DNA from: JBGTGG01 sp964398945
Lineage (GTDB): Bacteria > Bacteroidota > Bacteroidia > Cytophagales > Cyclobacteriaceae
Direction: 5' to 3'
DNA: 46,313 bases
Assembly (NCBI GenBank): GCA_964398945.1
Contig: CAYNOT010000026.1
Span: forward strand, 1 to 46,313
Made by a program: the position numbers and the translations under genes. How positions within the stretch are numbered: position 1 is the first letter of the stretch; each line of letters starts with the position of its first letter. A model generated the notes under the pieces. It did not search any database and had not been told where the DNA came from. It saw nothing but the letters and a program-made list of their open reading frames with translations. Below are positions 33,601 to 41,525 of this stretch, one piece after another.

Positions 33601-33804
33601 CTCCCATCTTCGCTTCTATTAAAGACTGGAATAACCTCTACCAGGTTCTATGTTCAGGCAAATAATCTATTCTTGATCACTGGCTATACAGGTGTTGATC
33701 CTGAGATATCCTCTAACGGAAATTCGAATATTGCCTCAGGTATTGAACGTAACACAATTCCTCAAGGAAGAGCTTTTACTCTAGGTGTTAATATTGGATT
33801 TTAA
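30652..33804 (+). CDS. SusC/RagA-family TonB-dependent outer-membrane transporter
   Basis: A 1050-residue outer-membrane transporter. The ATG at 30652 opens on a signal peptide ending GVFAQ. After it come the carboxypeptidase-regulatory-like domain (VSGKVISQDDGTPLPGVNVV, about 26-105), the plug with signature LKDAASAAIYGSRAAAGVLVI, and the barrel. It is clearly paralogous to the transporter at 17081: the N-terminal 85 residues are nearly the same motif for motif, but the barrel diverges, so the ligands probably differ. It is followed 17 bases later by its SusD partner. Confidence 0.96.
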   Translation: MKRVLQLGILLLITTSSFGVFAQDRLVSGKVISQDDGTPLPGVNVVLKGTAIGTATDSDGKYSLSVPASGGVLVFSFIGLKTWETTIGERGSIDAYLESDATQLAEVVVTGYGTQRKEEFTGAASTVKGSTLAERPIQSFAQGLTGQATGVNIIQPNGLLNNPPVIRVRGLSSISLSSFPLIVVDGIPISTGDVSSNASTNNPLGDINPSDIESIDILKDAASAAIYGSRAAAGVLVITTKRGKAGRARVSYDGWVGVTNVVRLPEVLNAEQFIAHKNQAIANAFDVNPAFSGAPLNAFQPLEIDGKTVDTNWSDLIYRSAVSQNHNINVSGGNEKTTYYFSAGFTDQEGILAANNFQRATARVNLDHQATEWLKLIANFNYTNTMNNSPNSGSYSGGAFASSGLGRIAVAQAPNVSAYTPTGDYSLEGNAIGRGANQIAMQWSNPAVLIDLDKNSSETSRLFSNIGAEINIAEGLTFKTMYSWDFRYTENNRFWNPLNGDGYSTTGNAYNQLIRNNNWNWVNTIQYQKSFNGVHNLSFVLGTDAQKTRNTSWGAVRTNIADPFFEQFQGSYLTDASGGNAINDLAFEAYLGSVSYNYASKYFISGNFRRDGNSALSPDNRWGNFGGASVGWTVSEESFFKDNGISNNISNLRLKASWGRVGNGNLNSYYGAYNLYGTGVYGAAASTVAYSQAGNNELKWETSSQTNIGLDFGVLNDALSFEINWFNKDIDNMILAVPQAPSKGIPGNSILLNVGSMYNRGFEFAVNATPIRTNDFTWRANLNFTTLKNEVTALVGDGNPILGYTSGLELTSITQVGYSAGEIYGVRTAGVNPENGRRIFIDNQGREVQYQHQGGANAWTLLDGTPVSSSVVTSATTMLGNTQPTWYGGFNNTFTYKNFDLAVNFTYSGGNYIYNGSRAGLLDQRVWNNSTEVLNAWTPTNTNTDIPRAIYTDNVSNGSAFLIDANVERGDFLRLQTATLGYQLPSSLLLKTGITSTRFYVQANNLFLITGYTGVDPEISSNGNSNIASGIERNTIPQGRAFTLGVNIGF

Positions 33805-33821
33805 TTAATAAAAGATAGAAT

Positions 33822-35297
33822 ATGAAAATTTTTAATAATATTAAAAGAGGTGTTGTACGATTTACAATGCTTGTTTTGCCGATGATGATCATAGCATCGT
33901 CATGCGGGGATGATTTTCTTAATTATCCTTCTGAGACATCCATTCCTGAAGAGAATGTCTTTGATACACCTGCCAGAATTCTTTCTCAGGTTAACGGCCT
34001 ATATGGTTCAGCAAAAAATGGAGCTTTGTTTGGCGGAAGATATCATATATACAACGATATCCGTGGCGAAGAATTCAGGAACAGGACATCGAATGTTGTA
34101 ACTGGGTTTAGTACATACCAGTTCACCAATGACCCCAGTGATACATATATTGGTAATTTTTGGGCACAAGGTTATTTAACAATTAATCGAGTGAATAAAT
34201 TTTTAAATGATTTCGATAGTCATTCTGGTGTTGTAACAGAGGCGGTTGAAACAAATTATCGTGCTGAAGCCAAGTTTATACGCGGCCTTACCTATTTTGG
34301 GCTTATTCAACTTTTCGGAGCGAAACCGTACACCCATGATAATGGAGCATCGCGTGGTATTCCTTTGCGATTGCAACCACAGACTACTTCAGCTAACAAT
34401 GACATGGCCGCAAGCACTGTCGCTCAGATTTATACTCAAATTTTGGCGGATTTGAATGATGCGGAAACAGGATTACCAGATAACTATTCCAGCGCATCTT
34501 TAAATACAACGCGTGCTCATAAAAATACCGCAATTGCACTGAAGGCCCGTGTGTATATGGCAATGGGAAGATTTGAGGATGTGATTACCGAGGCAAATAA
34601 AATTGTGCCACAAGATGCACCGTTTCAAAATGCTACCCGCGTTGCACATGCGCTTCAAGCTGATGTGGTAAATGCATTCAGAACCCCATTCACTACCTCT
34701 GAGAATGTATTTTCATTTCCGATGGCAATAACGAATGTCCCTGGAACTCAAAATCAACTTGCCTATTACTATAATGCCGGCAACATTGAGTATTTTATCA
34801 ATACATCGGCACCTGGTATTTTTTCAGATTCGGCATGGCCGACTTCAGATAGAAGGAAGTCTGGATTAACGGCAACTCGCACTGCGGCACCGGCAGGCCA
34901 AATTTTGATTAAATGGACTGATGTTTCTACTTATATTGATTGGGTACCCATGATTCGCTACGCGGAAGTATTGTTGAATTTAGCTGAAGCTGAGGCAGCA
35001 TTGCCCACAGGGGACTTGGCTAGAGCGGAAGCTTTGGTTAAGACAGTCCGTTCACGTTCTGATGCTGATTACACATTCCCTGGTGTTGATTTTTCTGATC
35101 GCGCACAGGTTCTGGAAGCTATTTATATTGAAAAGAGAATTGAGTTTTTAGGTGAAGGTTTTAGAGCAACTGATACTCAACGTAGACTCGAATCAATGGC
35201 TTCAGTGGGAGCAGGAGCAAGTATCCCGGTGACGGATTCCAGATATACTTTTCCTATACCTTTAGCGGAAGTATTGACAAATTCGTTGATTGAGTAA
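33822..35297 (+). CDS. SusD/RagB-family surface lipoprotein
   Basis: A 491-residue lipoprotein partner of the upstream SusC. The signal peptide ends in the lipobox IASSCGDDFLN (Cys28). Helical repeats with RVNKFLNDF and YRAEAKFIRGLTYFGLIQLFG match the SusD core, and the C-terminal block YIEKRIEFLGEGFRATDTQRR is characteristic. A perfect terminator follows 23 bases after the stop, so the operon is probably just SusC-SusD. Confidence 0.95.
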   Translation: MKIFNNIKRGVVRFTMLVLPMMIIASSCGDDFLNYPSETSIPEENVFDTPARILSQVNGLYGSAKNGALFGGRYHIYNDIRGEEFRNRTSNVVTGFSTYQFTNDPSDTYIGNFWAQGYLTINRVNKFLNDFDSHSGVVTEAVETNYRAEAKFIRGLTYFGLIQLFGAKPYTHDNGASRGIPLRLQPQTTSANNDMAASTVAQIYTQILADLNDAETGLPDNYSSASLNTTRAHKNTAIALKARVYMAMGRFEDVITEANKIVPQDAPFQNATRVAHALQADVVNAFRTPFTTSENVFSFPMAITNVPGTQNQLAYYYNAGNIEYFINTSAPGIFSDSAWPTSDRRKSGLTATRTAAPAGQILIKWTDVSTYIDWVPMIRYAEVLLNLAEAEAALPTGDLARAEALVKTVRSRSDADYTFPGVDFSDRAQVLEAIYIEKRIEFLGEGFRATDTQRRLESMASVGAGASIPVTDSRYTFPIPLAEVLTNSLIE

Positions 35298-35320
35298 AAA
35301 AAGATAGCCCCAAATTAGAT

Positions 35321-35358
35321 AAAGTATTGGGAATAATTTCCCAATACTTTTTTATTTT
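35321..35358 (+). terminator. Strong intrinsic terminator after the second SusD
   Basis: A perfect 13-bp stem (35321-35333 with 35338-35350) with loop TAAT, followed by TTTATTTT. It lies between SusD and the next gene's start, so the two are separate units. Confidence 0.93.
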
Positions 35359-35371
35359 AAATGCTAATAGT

Positions 35372-36004
35372 ATGAAAGTGTCCTTAGTATTGTTTTTTGT
35401 TTATGGGATGATGGGTTCTGCAAATGCGCAATATGCGGTTTCTGGAGATATCCAGGGAGGCACTCCAATGAAAGTCGTGTCGAATGCTACAATAAAAGGT
35501 TCTCCCTATTTACTGGTAGATTGGGTACCAGGAAGTGTTGTAATGGCTAATGGTCACCAATTACAGGGTGTTCAGGTTATGTATAATATGATTGAAGATA
35601 AACTATTGATTGAAGATAGGTATGGCAAAACTTTGCAACTCAATGAACCCGCTCAATCTTTCGAGGTTATCGAGAATGAAAAGGTTAGAAAATTTGTAAG
35701 GGCTAGCCCATCGGGGTATTATGAAATACTGGTGTTGGGAAAGTTTCCTCTATACAGGAAATCGATGAAGTCATTGGTTGATGAGAACAATTTAGGAACA
35801 GCCAGTAATATAAAGACCGTGTTGGAATCCGCAACTTATCACACTTTTTCAGATGATCAATTTCAGAAAATTAAATTGACAAAAAAAGCAATCTCAGAAA
35901 TCATTAACCACACTGGTTACCATAAGTTTGTGGATACGGAACAGATCAATCCTAAGAAGGAAGAAGATTTGATTAGAATCTTTAAATATTTCGGAGAACA
36001 GTAG
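35372..36004 (+). CDS. Unknown secreted protein
   Basis: A 210-residue exported protein. The ATG at 35372 opens on a signal peptide ending GSANAQ, whereas an earlier in-frame ATG (35327) would read through a strong terminator hairpin. The mature protein begins with a beta-rich part (YLLVDWVPGSVVMANGHQLQG) and ends in a helical region (AISEIINHTGYHKF). No family is recognised, and it has no Cys. It sits between SusD and queD, after a terminator, with no obvious partner. Confidence 0.78.
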   Translation: MKVSLVLFFVYGMMGSANAQYAVSGDIQGGTPMKVVSNATIKGSPYLLVDWVPGSVVMANGHQLQGVQVMYNMIEDKLLIEDRYGKTLQLNEPAQSFEVIENEKVRKFVRASPSGYYEILVLGKFPLYRKSMKSLVDENNLGTASNIKTVLESATYHTFSDDQFQKIKLTKKAISEIINHTGYHKFVDTEQINPKKEEDLIRIFKYFGEQ

Positions 36005-36125
36005 ATTATTTTTGAGGGAATCCGGAAATGAAAGGATTTCGCAATGATGAAAATAAATACGAGTTGTTAGTTGTTGAACGACTATAACTTAGCATTTAGT
36101 AAATACTTTTTGATTTTAATGGTAT

Positions 36126-36545
36126 ATGCTCCACATCTCCCGCAAAGAACACTTCAACGCAGCGCATAAGCTCTATAACGATCAATGGAGCAAGGAGAAA
36201 AATATTGAAGTTTTTGGGCCCTGCGCCAACGATAATTGGCATGGTCATAATTTTGAGTTGATTGTCACGATCAAAGGAATTCCCGATCCCGAGACTGGCT
36301 TTGTTGCAGACCTAAAAAAGTTAAGCACCATGATCCGGGCTGAAGTCATCGAAAAATTGGATCATAAAAACATTAATCTGGATGTTGATTTCATGGCTGG
36401 TAAAATGGCCAGTTGTGAAAATTTAATTGTAGAAATCTGGAAGATTTTGGATCAGCACCTTCCTTCCGTAACCACTCGTGGTAAGCTTCATTGCATTCGC
36501 CTTTATGAAACCCCACGTAATTATGTTGAATATTTCGGTGAATAA
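36126..36545 (+). CDS. queD: 6-carboxytetrahydropterin synthase/PTPS-family enzyme
   Basis: A 139-residue enzyme of the 6-pyruvoyl-tetrahydropterin synthase fold; in bacteria it usually makes 6-carboxytetrahydropterin (QueD) for queuosine. The zinc ligands appear as His14 (FNAAHKL), His39 and His41 (WHGHNFEL). Cys33 (GPCANDN) matches the catalytic cysteine. A C-terminal ETPRNYVEYF is typical. The presence of queE in the same window supports QueD over a biopterin role, but the latter cannot be excluded. It is followed 15 bases later by lpxB. Confidence 0.9.
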   Translation: MLHISRKEHFNAAHKLYNDQWSKEKNIEVFGPCANDNWHGHNFELIVTIKGIPDPETGFVADLKKLSTMIRAEVIEKLDHKNINLDVDFMAGKMASCENLIVEIWKILDQHLPSVTTRGKLHCIRLYETPRNYVEYFGE

Positions 36546-36560
36546 TATCATCTTCGTCCT

Positions 36561-37679
36561 GTGCGATATTACATTATAGCAGGTGAACGTTCCGGGGACC
36601 TTCATGGAGGTAATCTCGTCCGGTCAATACTAAAACGGGATAGTGACGCTGTATTTCGTGGCCTTGGTGGAGATGAAATGGAAAAGGCTGGAGTGGATAT
36701 CCTGATCCATTATAATCAAATGGCTTTTATGGGATTTGTGGAGGTGATATCCAATCTCTGGACGATCACCGGATTCTTGAAGAAATGTAAGGAAGATATT
36801 AAGTCCTTTAATCCCGATGTTATCATCTTGATCGACTATGCAGGCTTCAATCGAAGGGTTGCAAAGTTTGCTACGGAAACCAAACGGAAAGTCTACTATT
36901 ACATCTCTCCAAAAGTATGGGCCTGGCGACAAAAAAGGGCGCGCATGCTGAAAAAGAATGTCGACAAGATGTTCGTGATCCTTCCTTTTGAAGTTGATTT
37001 TTATAAGAAGTATGATTGGGCTGTAGACTATGTTGGAAATCCGGTGTTGGATGCGATCCGAAAACATAGCGTAGATAAATCTTTTCCTGAAAAGCATAGC
37101 ATCCCTAAAGGTAAATCGATTATCGCCCTTCTTCCGGGCAGCCGAAAGCAGGAGTTAACGTTGATGAATCCGATATTGGCTGAAGTAGCGAGAAGAAATT
37201 CAAACCATCATTTTATTGTGGCGAAGGTAAATAATATGGCGAGCGAGAGCTATTCCGCATTTGACAACATCCTCAACATAAGTTTTGTAAATGATGATCA
37301 GTACAATTTATTGTCCGTTGCGACTGAGGCTATTGTAACTTCGGGAACCGCCACGTTGGAGACGGCATTGTTCAGAGTGCCTCAGGTAGTTGTTTATAAA
37401 ACTAACCCGATTTCGTATTTCCTTGCTAAGCTTGTAATTCGGGTTCCTTTTATTTCGTTGGTGAATTTGATCGCGGGCAAAAGTGTAGTTACGGAGCTTA
37501 TCCAAAAAGATGTGAATGTTGAACAGATAACCATTGAACTGGATCGATTAGTCAATACAGAAAATAGAATGCGAATTCTTTCTGAATATGAGGAAGTATA
37601 CAACACATTGGATGCGGGCGGCTCTGCTTCTGAAAACACTGCTGAATTAATGATGAATTATTTGAGAAAGGAAAATTAA
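36561..37679 (+). CDS. lpxB: Lipid-A-disaccharide synthase
   Basis: A 372-residue GT19 glycosyltransferase that joins two acylated glucosamines in lipid A synthesis at the inner membrane. Start is GTG at 36561, opening on MRYYIIAGERSGDLHG, close to the family AGExSGD start. Other blocks are FRGLGGDEMEKAGV, MAFMGFVEV, VWAWRQKRA, LLPGSRKQE and TSGTATLETAL. Its stop overlaps that of clpX on the opposite strand. Confidence 0.95.
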   Translation: MRYYIIAGERSGDLHGGNLVRSILKRDSDAVFRGLGGDEMEKAGVDILIHYNQMAFMGFVEVISNLWTITGFLKKCKEDIKSFNPDVIILIDYAGFNRRVAKFATETKRKVYYYISPKVWAWRQKRARMLKKNVDKMFVILPFEVDFYKKYDWAVDYVGNPVLDAIRKHSVDKSFPEKHSIPKGKSIIALLPGSRKQELTLMNPILAEVARRNSNHHFIVAKVNNMASESYSAFDNILNISFVNDDQYNLLSVATEAIVTSGTATLETALFRVPQVVVYKTNPISYFLAKLVIRVPFISLVNLIAGKSVVTELIQKDVNVEQITIELDRLVNTENRMRILSEYEEVYNTLDAGGSASENTAELMMNYLRKEN

Positions 37680-38905
37680 GCTACTTTCAGTTTACTGAAA
37701 TGCGACTTGCTAAATTTCTCTTCCGCGTATGCACGGTTGATCACTAATCGATCTGTATTTTTATCACTCGGCATTTCAAACATGGCATCGTTCACAATGG
37801 TTTCACAAATACCGCGAAGGCCGCGGGCACCAAGTTTAAACTCAAGCGCTTTCTCTACGATAAAATCCAATGCGCCATCTTTGAATTCCAATTCAACATC
37901 TTCCATCTCAAACAATTTCTTGTATTGCTTGACAAGCGCATTTTTAGGATCAGTAAGAATTTGCTTTAACGCGGTATGGTCCAAAGGATTTAGAAATGAA
38001 ACGACAGGAAGACGGCCTATTAATTCAGGAATCAATCCAAAATTCTTCAAGTCTTGCGCGGTTACATAGCGCAGCAGGTTATCTTTATCAAGCGCAGCAC
38101 CACCATCCTGTGCAGAAGCAAAACCCAGCGGCCGGGTGTTTAACCTATTTCCAATAATCCTTGAAATGCCTTCAAAGGCACCTCCGCATATAAATAAAAT
38201 ATTTTCGGTGTTAACAGAAATCATTTTTTGATCAGGATGTTTACGTCCTCCCTGCGGGGGAACGTTAACAGAAGTTCCTTCCAATAATTTCAACAACGCT
38301 TGTTGAACACCCTCACCACTTACATCACGTGTAATAGAGGGGTTATCAGATTTACGGGCGATTTTGTCAATCTCATCAATATAAACGATCCCCCTTTCGG
38401 CTGCTTCCACATTGTAGTCGGCAGCTTGCAGTAATCGTGTTAAGATACTTTCGACATCTTCACCTACGTAACCAGCTTCGGTCAGTACGGTAGCATCCGC
38501 TATACAAAATGGAACTTGCAACAACTTCGCAAGTGTTCGTGCCAAATACGTTTTCCCTGTACCGGTTTCACCCACCATGATGATATTCGATTTTTCAATC
38601 GTAACATCATTGTCAGGTGCGCGTTGTGTGAGGCGTTTGAAATGATTGTAAACAGCTACTGAAATTATTTTCTTTGCTTCATCCTGTCCAATTACGTACT
38701 CATCAAGAAATTTCTTGATTTCTTTGGGTTTGATCAGTTTGAAATTTGGTGTCGATCCTGGCTCCTGCTTGCTTTTCTTTTCTTCGGAAAGGATTTGGTT
38801 GGCTTGGGTCACGCATTTATCGCATATATGCGCATGGATACCTGATATCATCAGGTCTACGTCCTTTTTATTCCGACCGCAAAATGAGCAGGTTACTTCA
38901 GCCAT
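37676..38905 (-). CDS. clpX: ClpX ATPase, unfoldase of the ClpXP protease
   Basis: A 409-residue AAA+ unfoldase that recognises substrates and feeds them to ClpP. The N-terminal zinc finger has Cys6, Cys9, Cys28 and Cys31. Walker A is GETGTGKT, Walker B is IVYIDEIDKI, and the pore and sensor regions follow (GARGLRGICE near the end). It lacks the IGF loop reading from sequence alone, but length and motifs are standard. Gene order tig-clpP-clpX is conserved across bacteria. A -7 element lies 33 bases upstream. Confidence 0.97.
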   Translation of the reverse strand: MAEVTCSFCGRNKKDVDLMISGIHAHICDKCVTQANQILSEEKKSKQEPGSTPNFKLIKPKEIKKFLDEYVIGQDEAKKIISVAVYNHFKRLTQRAPDNDVTIEKSNIIMVGETGTGKTYLARTLAKLLQVPFCIADATVLTEAGYVGEDVESILTRLLQAADYNVEAAERGIVYIDEIDKIARKSDNPSITRDVSGEGVQQALLKLLEGTSVNVPPQGGRKHPDQKMISVNTENILFICGGAFEGISRIIGNRLNTRPLGFASAQDGGAALDKDNLLRYVTAQDLKNFGLIPELIGRLPVVSFLNPLDHTALKQILTDPKNALVKQYKKLFEMEDVELEFKDGALDFIVEKALEFKLGARGLRGICETIVNDAMFEMPSDKNTDRLVINRAYAEEKFSKSHFSKLKVA

Positions 38906-38937
38906 TGTTTTTCCCGGTTATATTATTGCCCGAATTG

Positions 38938-38945
38938 CAAAGGTA
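38938..38945 (-). promoter_or_regulatory. -7 element for clpX
   Basis: On the minus strand TACCTTTG, an exact TANNTTTG match, 33 bases upstream of the clpX start. No TTG at the expected distance was found, so strength is uncertain. It would allow clpX to be expressed independently of clpP. Confidence 0.4.
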
Positions 38946-38976
38946 CGGAAAATATCCATTCCTTGAATTGGTTGAA

Positions 38977-39651
38977 TTATGCCTTTTTACGCTCTAAAAC
39001 CTCATCAATTAGGCCGTATGCCTTTGCTTCGGCTGAGCGCATCCAGAAATCACGGTCAGAGTCTTTTTCAATCTTCTCATACTTTTGCCCGCTATGATTG
39101 GCAAGGATTGTATACAGGTCCTTTTTCACTTCAATTGTTTGTTTCAATGAAATTTCCATATCAGAAGCCTGCCCTTGCATACCACTCATCGGTTGATGGA
39201 TCATAATCCTGGAATGCGGAAGCCCGGAACGTTTTTTCGGTGCGCCTGCTGCTAATAGAACGGCAGCCATTGAAGCAGCCAAACCCGTACAGATTGTTGC
39301 CACGTTTGGATTTACATATTGCATCGTATCGTAAATACCCAAACCGGCATATACCGATCCTCCTGGACTGTTGATGTACATGATAATGTCTTTCTTTGGA
39401 TCAGCAGACTCTAAAAACAGAAGTTGGGCGGTAATCAGGTTTGCCACCTGATCATCGACCCCCATTCCAAGAAAAATGATCCGGTCCGAAATCAATCGGG
39501 TGAACACATCAATAGCCCTGAAATTACCGGGCCTTTCCTCAATTACATATTGTGTCATATTATCAATACGCTGTGCATAAGAGTCTACGGTGTTGCCACT
39601 CATGCCCAGGTGATGTACTGCATATTTTCTGAAATCATTTTGCTGGCTCAT
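38977..39651 (-). CDS. clpP: ClpP serine protease subunit
   Basis: A 224-residue protease subunit of the ClpXP complex. The catalytic Ser127 (CTGLAASMAAV) and His152 (IMIHQPMSG) are in place, and the blocks IIFLGMGVDDQVAN and INSPGGSVYAGLGIYDTM are typical. The start ATG at 39651 (MSQQNDFRKYA) is preferred over 39711, since the extra 20 residues do not match the family. Clustered with clpX and tig. Confidence 0.96.
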   Translation of the reverse strand: MSQQNDFRKYAVHHLGMSGNTVDSYAQRIDNMTQYVIEERPGNFRAIDVFTRLISDRIIFLGMGVDDQVANLITAQLLFLESADPKKDIIMYINSPGGSVYAGLGIYDTMQYVNPNVATICTGLAASMAAVLLAAGAPKKRSGLPHSRIMIHQPMSGMQGQASDMEISLKQTIEVKKDLYTILANHSGQKYEKIEKDSDRDFWMRSAEAKAYGLIDEVLERKKA

Positions 39652-39804
39652 AAATAATAGAGGTTTAAATTTCGTTTTTGATAGTGCTAAATTTGCTGAA
39701 AATATGGACAATGCAAATACTTTCAGGAAATAATGTCATTAACCAATTCTGATCGGAAAAGGTTTATGTAATGTAAGTCGAAAGTGTTGGGCTTTTATTG
39801 TTGC

Positions 39805-41151
39805 CTAGTGCTTATGCTCTTCAATAATTTTTTTAAACTCATCTACGCTAACCTTCTTCTCCACCAATGTAATCGTATCCTTTAACAAGGAGAGGATTTT
39901 ATCGCTACGCAATTGGGTGTATAACTTCGTGAAGTTCTGGCCGTTTTCGTTTGAAAGATAATTATCAACAATTCCATCAATCTTATCACCAAGTTGCTCA
40001 GCGAAGGCAGGCCCACCAAATTGCGCAACAATCATTTCTTTGGCCTTGGTGCGAACATCTTCTGTTTCAACAGAGATTTTATGGTCTTCGGCAATTTTGT
40101 TTTTCACAAGGTCCCATTTCAAGCTTCTAACATAAGCGCCAAATTCCTTCTCCAGGATTTCATCCGTGATTTGCTCACCACCTGTATTTTTCAACCACGA
40201 TTTCAAGAAGCCTTCGGGCAAATTGATCTTGGTGTTCTCTACATAATAGTCTTCAATGGAGTGTTCTAAGAAATGGTTGCTTTCGCGATTATAATTTTCT
40301 CCAATGGTTTCTTTCACCTTGGCAACAAATGCTGCTTCGTCTTTCACAGCATCTTTACCAAAAACCCGATCGAATAGCTCGATGTTCAGTTCAGCCGGCT
40401 CCACACGGCTAATGGTGTTGATCTGTAAGGTGTAGGCCCCTTTTTCTTTCTTAACCTCATCAACACTTCGATTGAGTAATTCGGCAAGTGCTTCAGTGTC
40501 TTTAAAGAGTTTGGAAACTTCAAAGGTCACCGTTTCGTCCTTTTTCAATCCGATGAAAATTCCTTGCGACTTCTTCTCGACTTTGTCTGTTTCAATACGA
40601 GCGTGTTCAAGTTTAAAATCCGGATCTTCACTGGTGAGTTCACCCGCTAAAATATCACCGATTTCGCTGGTATCAGGATACGAAACCTTACCAAAGCGTT
40701 TTTTCAAATCACTGATGGTATCCGCAACCATTTTTTCATCAATTTCAATAGGATATGATTTTACTTTCACTTTCGGTGACAACTCGTATGTGAAGTCATC
40801 GACCATTCCAATTTCGTATTCGAAGTCAAAATCCTTTTGATTTTCCCAATCAATTTGGGATGCCTTTTCGTGATTGGGCATAGGCTCACCCAGTATTTTC
40901 AGGTTTTGCTCCCGTATGTACGAGTTCAGGTTACTGGAAAGCAGATTATTGATTTCGTCAACCATTAAGGATTTTCCATACATCCGCTTGATTACGCCCG
41001 TTGGAACTTTGCCATTTCTGAAACCTTTAATATTGGCCTTTTTAGCATACTCCTTGATTTTTTCTTCAACGTGAGGTTGATAATCCCCTTCGCTTAGCGT
41101 AATTTTAATAACACCTTCGGTGTTGTTCTTTTTATTGAGTGTAATCTCCAA
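39805..41151 (-). CDS. tig: Trigger factor, ribosome-associated chaperone
   Basis: A 448-residue chaperone that binds nascent chains at the ribosomal exit and has a peptidyl-prolyl isomerase domain. The ribosome-binding loop IKGFRNGKVPTGVIKR (about residues 39-54) matches the GFRxxKxP signature. The middle PPIase region is weakly conserved, as usual in Bacteroidetes. The C-terminal part is long and acidic/basic helical. It lies upstream of clpP by 153 bases, as in most bacteria. Confidence 0.95.
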   Translation of the reverse strand: MEITLNKKNNTEGVIKITLSEGDYQPHVEEKIKEYAKKANIKGFRNGKVPTGVIKRMYGKSLMVDEINNLLSSNLNSYIREQNLKILGEPMPNHEKASQIDWENQKDFDFEYEIGMVDDFTYELSPKVKVKSYPIEIDEKMVADTISDLKKRFGKVSYPDTSEIGDILAGELTSEDPDFKLEHARIETDKVEKKSQGIFIGLKKDETVTFEVSKLFKDTEALAELLNRSVDEVKKEKGAYTLQINTISRVEPAELNIELFDRVFGKDAVKDEAAFVAKVKETIGENYNRESNHFLEHSIEDYYVENTKINLPEGFLKSWLKNTGGEQITDEILEKEFGAYVRSLKWDLVKNKIAEDHKISVETEDVRTKAKEMIVAQFGGPAFAEQLGDKIDGIVDNYLSNENGQNFTKLYTQLRSDKILSLLKDTITLVEKKVSVDEFKKIIEEHKH

Positions 41152-41173
41152 AATGGAAGTATTTTGAGTGATG

Positions 41174-41225
41174 AAAAAAATTAAGAACCCTCAATACGCG
41201 AAAAAAATTCAGGCATTGAGGGTTC
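41174..41225 (-). terminator. Intrinsic terminator downstream of tRNA-Leu
   Basis: A perfect 11-bp inverted repeat (41185-41195 with 41215-41225) with a 19-base loop, followed on the minus strand by TTAATTTTTTT. It would end tRNA-Leu transcription before tig. Confidence 0.8.
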
Positions 41226-41231
41226 AAAGTG

Positions 41232-41313
41232 TGCGGGTGGAGGGACTCGAACCCCCATGGGTCACCCCGCTAGATCCTAAGTCTAGTACGTCTACCAATT
41301 TCGCCACACCCGC
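41232..41313 (-). tRNA. trnL: tRNA-Leu (anticodon TAG)
   Basis: An 82-base class II tRNA. The acceptor stem GCGGGTG pairs with CACCCGC, then discriminator A. The D-arm (GTGGCGAAATTGGTAGACG) matches bacterial tRNA-Leu. The anticodon stem CTAGA/TCTAG encloses loop CTTAGGA with anticodon TAG. A long variable arm is present and the T-arm is GGGGTTCGAGTCCCTC. CCA is not encoded at the 3' end as seen here. Confidence 0.97.
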
Positions 41314-41328
41314 AAGTGTTTTTGGCAT

Positions 41329-41342
41329 TCACCCGAAGGTGA
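41329..41342 (-). other. UUCG-capped hairpin in the tRNA-Leu leader
   Basis: On the minus strand TCACC-TTCG-GGTGA, a 5-bp stem with a UUCG tetraloop, lying between the tRNA promoter and the tRNA 5' end. It could guide folding or RNase P processing. Confidence 0.5.
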
Positions 41343-41358
41343 GCCCGAAAACGGAGTG

Positions 41359-41366
41359 CAAATTTA
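41359..41366 (-). promoter_or_regulatory. -7 element for tRNA-Leu
   Basis: TAAATTTG on the minus strand, an exact TANNTTTG match, 45 bases upstream of the tRNA 5' end. No clear -33 TTG is visible. Confidence 0.5.
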
Positions 41367-41525
41367 TAGATTATTTGGGAATAAAGAAGTCCGGGCAGGA
41401 TTTTAGAAAAAGATTTAGTTTAAAATATATTTACACGGAAACCTCCCCCGGATTGGTACTACTTATGAGGAATTAATTCAGGGGATTCCATATAATTATT
41501 GCTATTTGAAATATAAAAGCCATCC

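Noticed and set aside
41168..41476. A 102-codon frame on the plus strand
   Set aside because: It runs straight through tRNA-Leu and its terminator, so it is not a gene.
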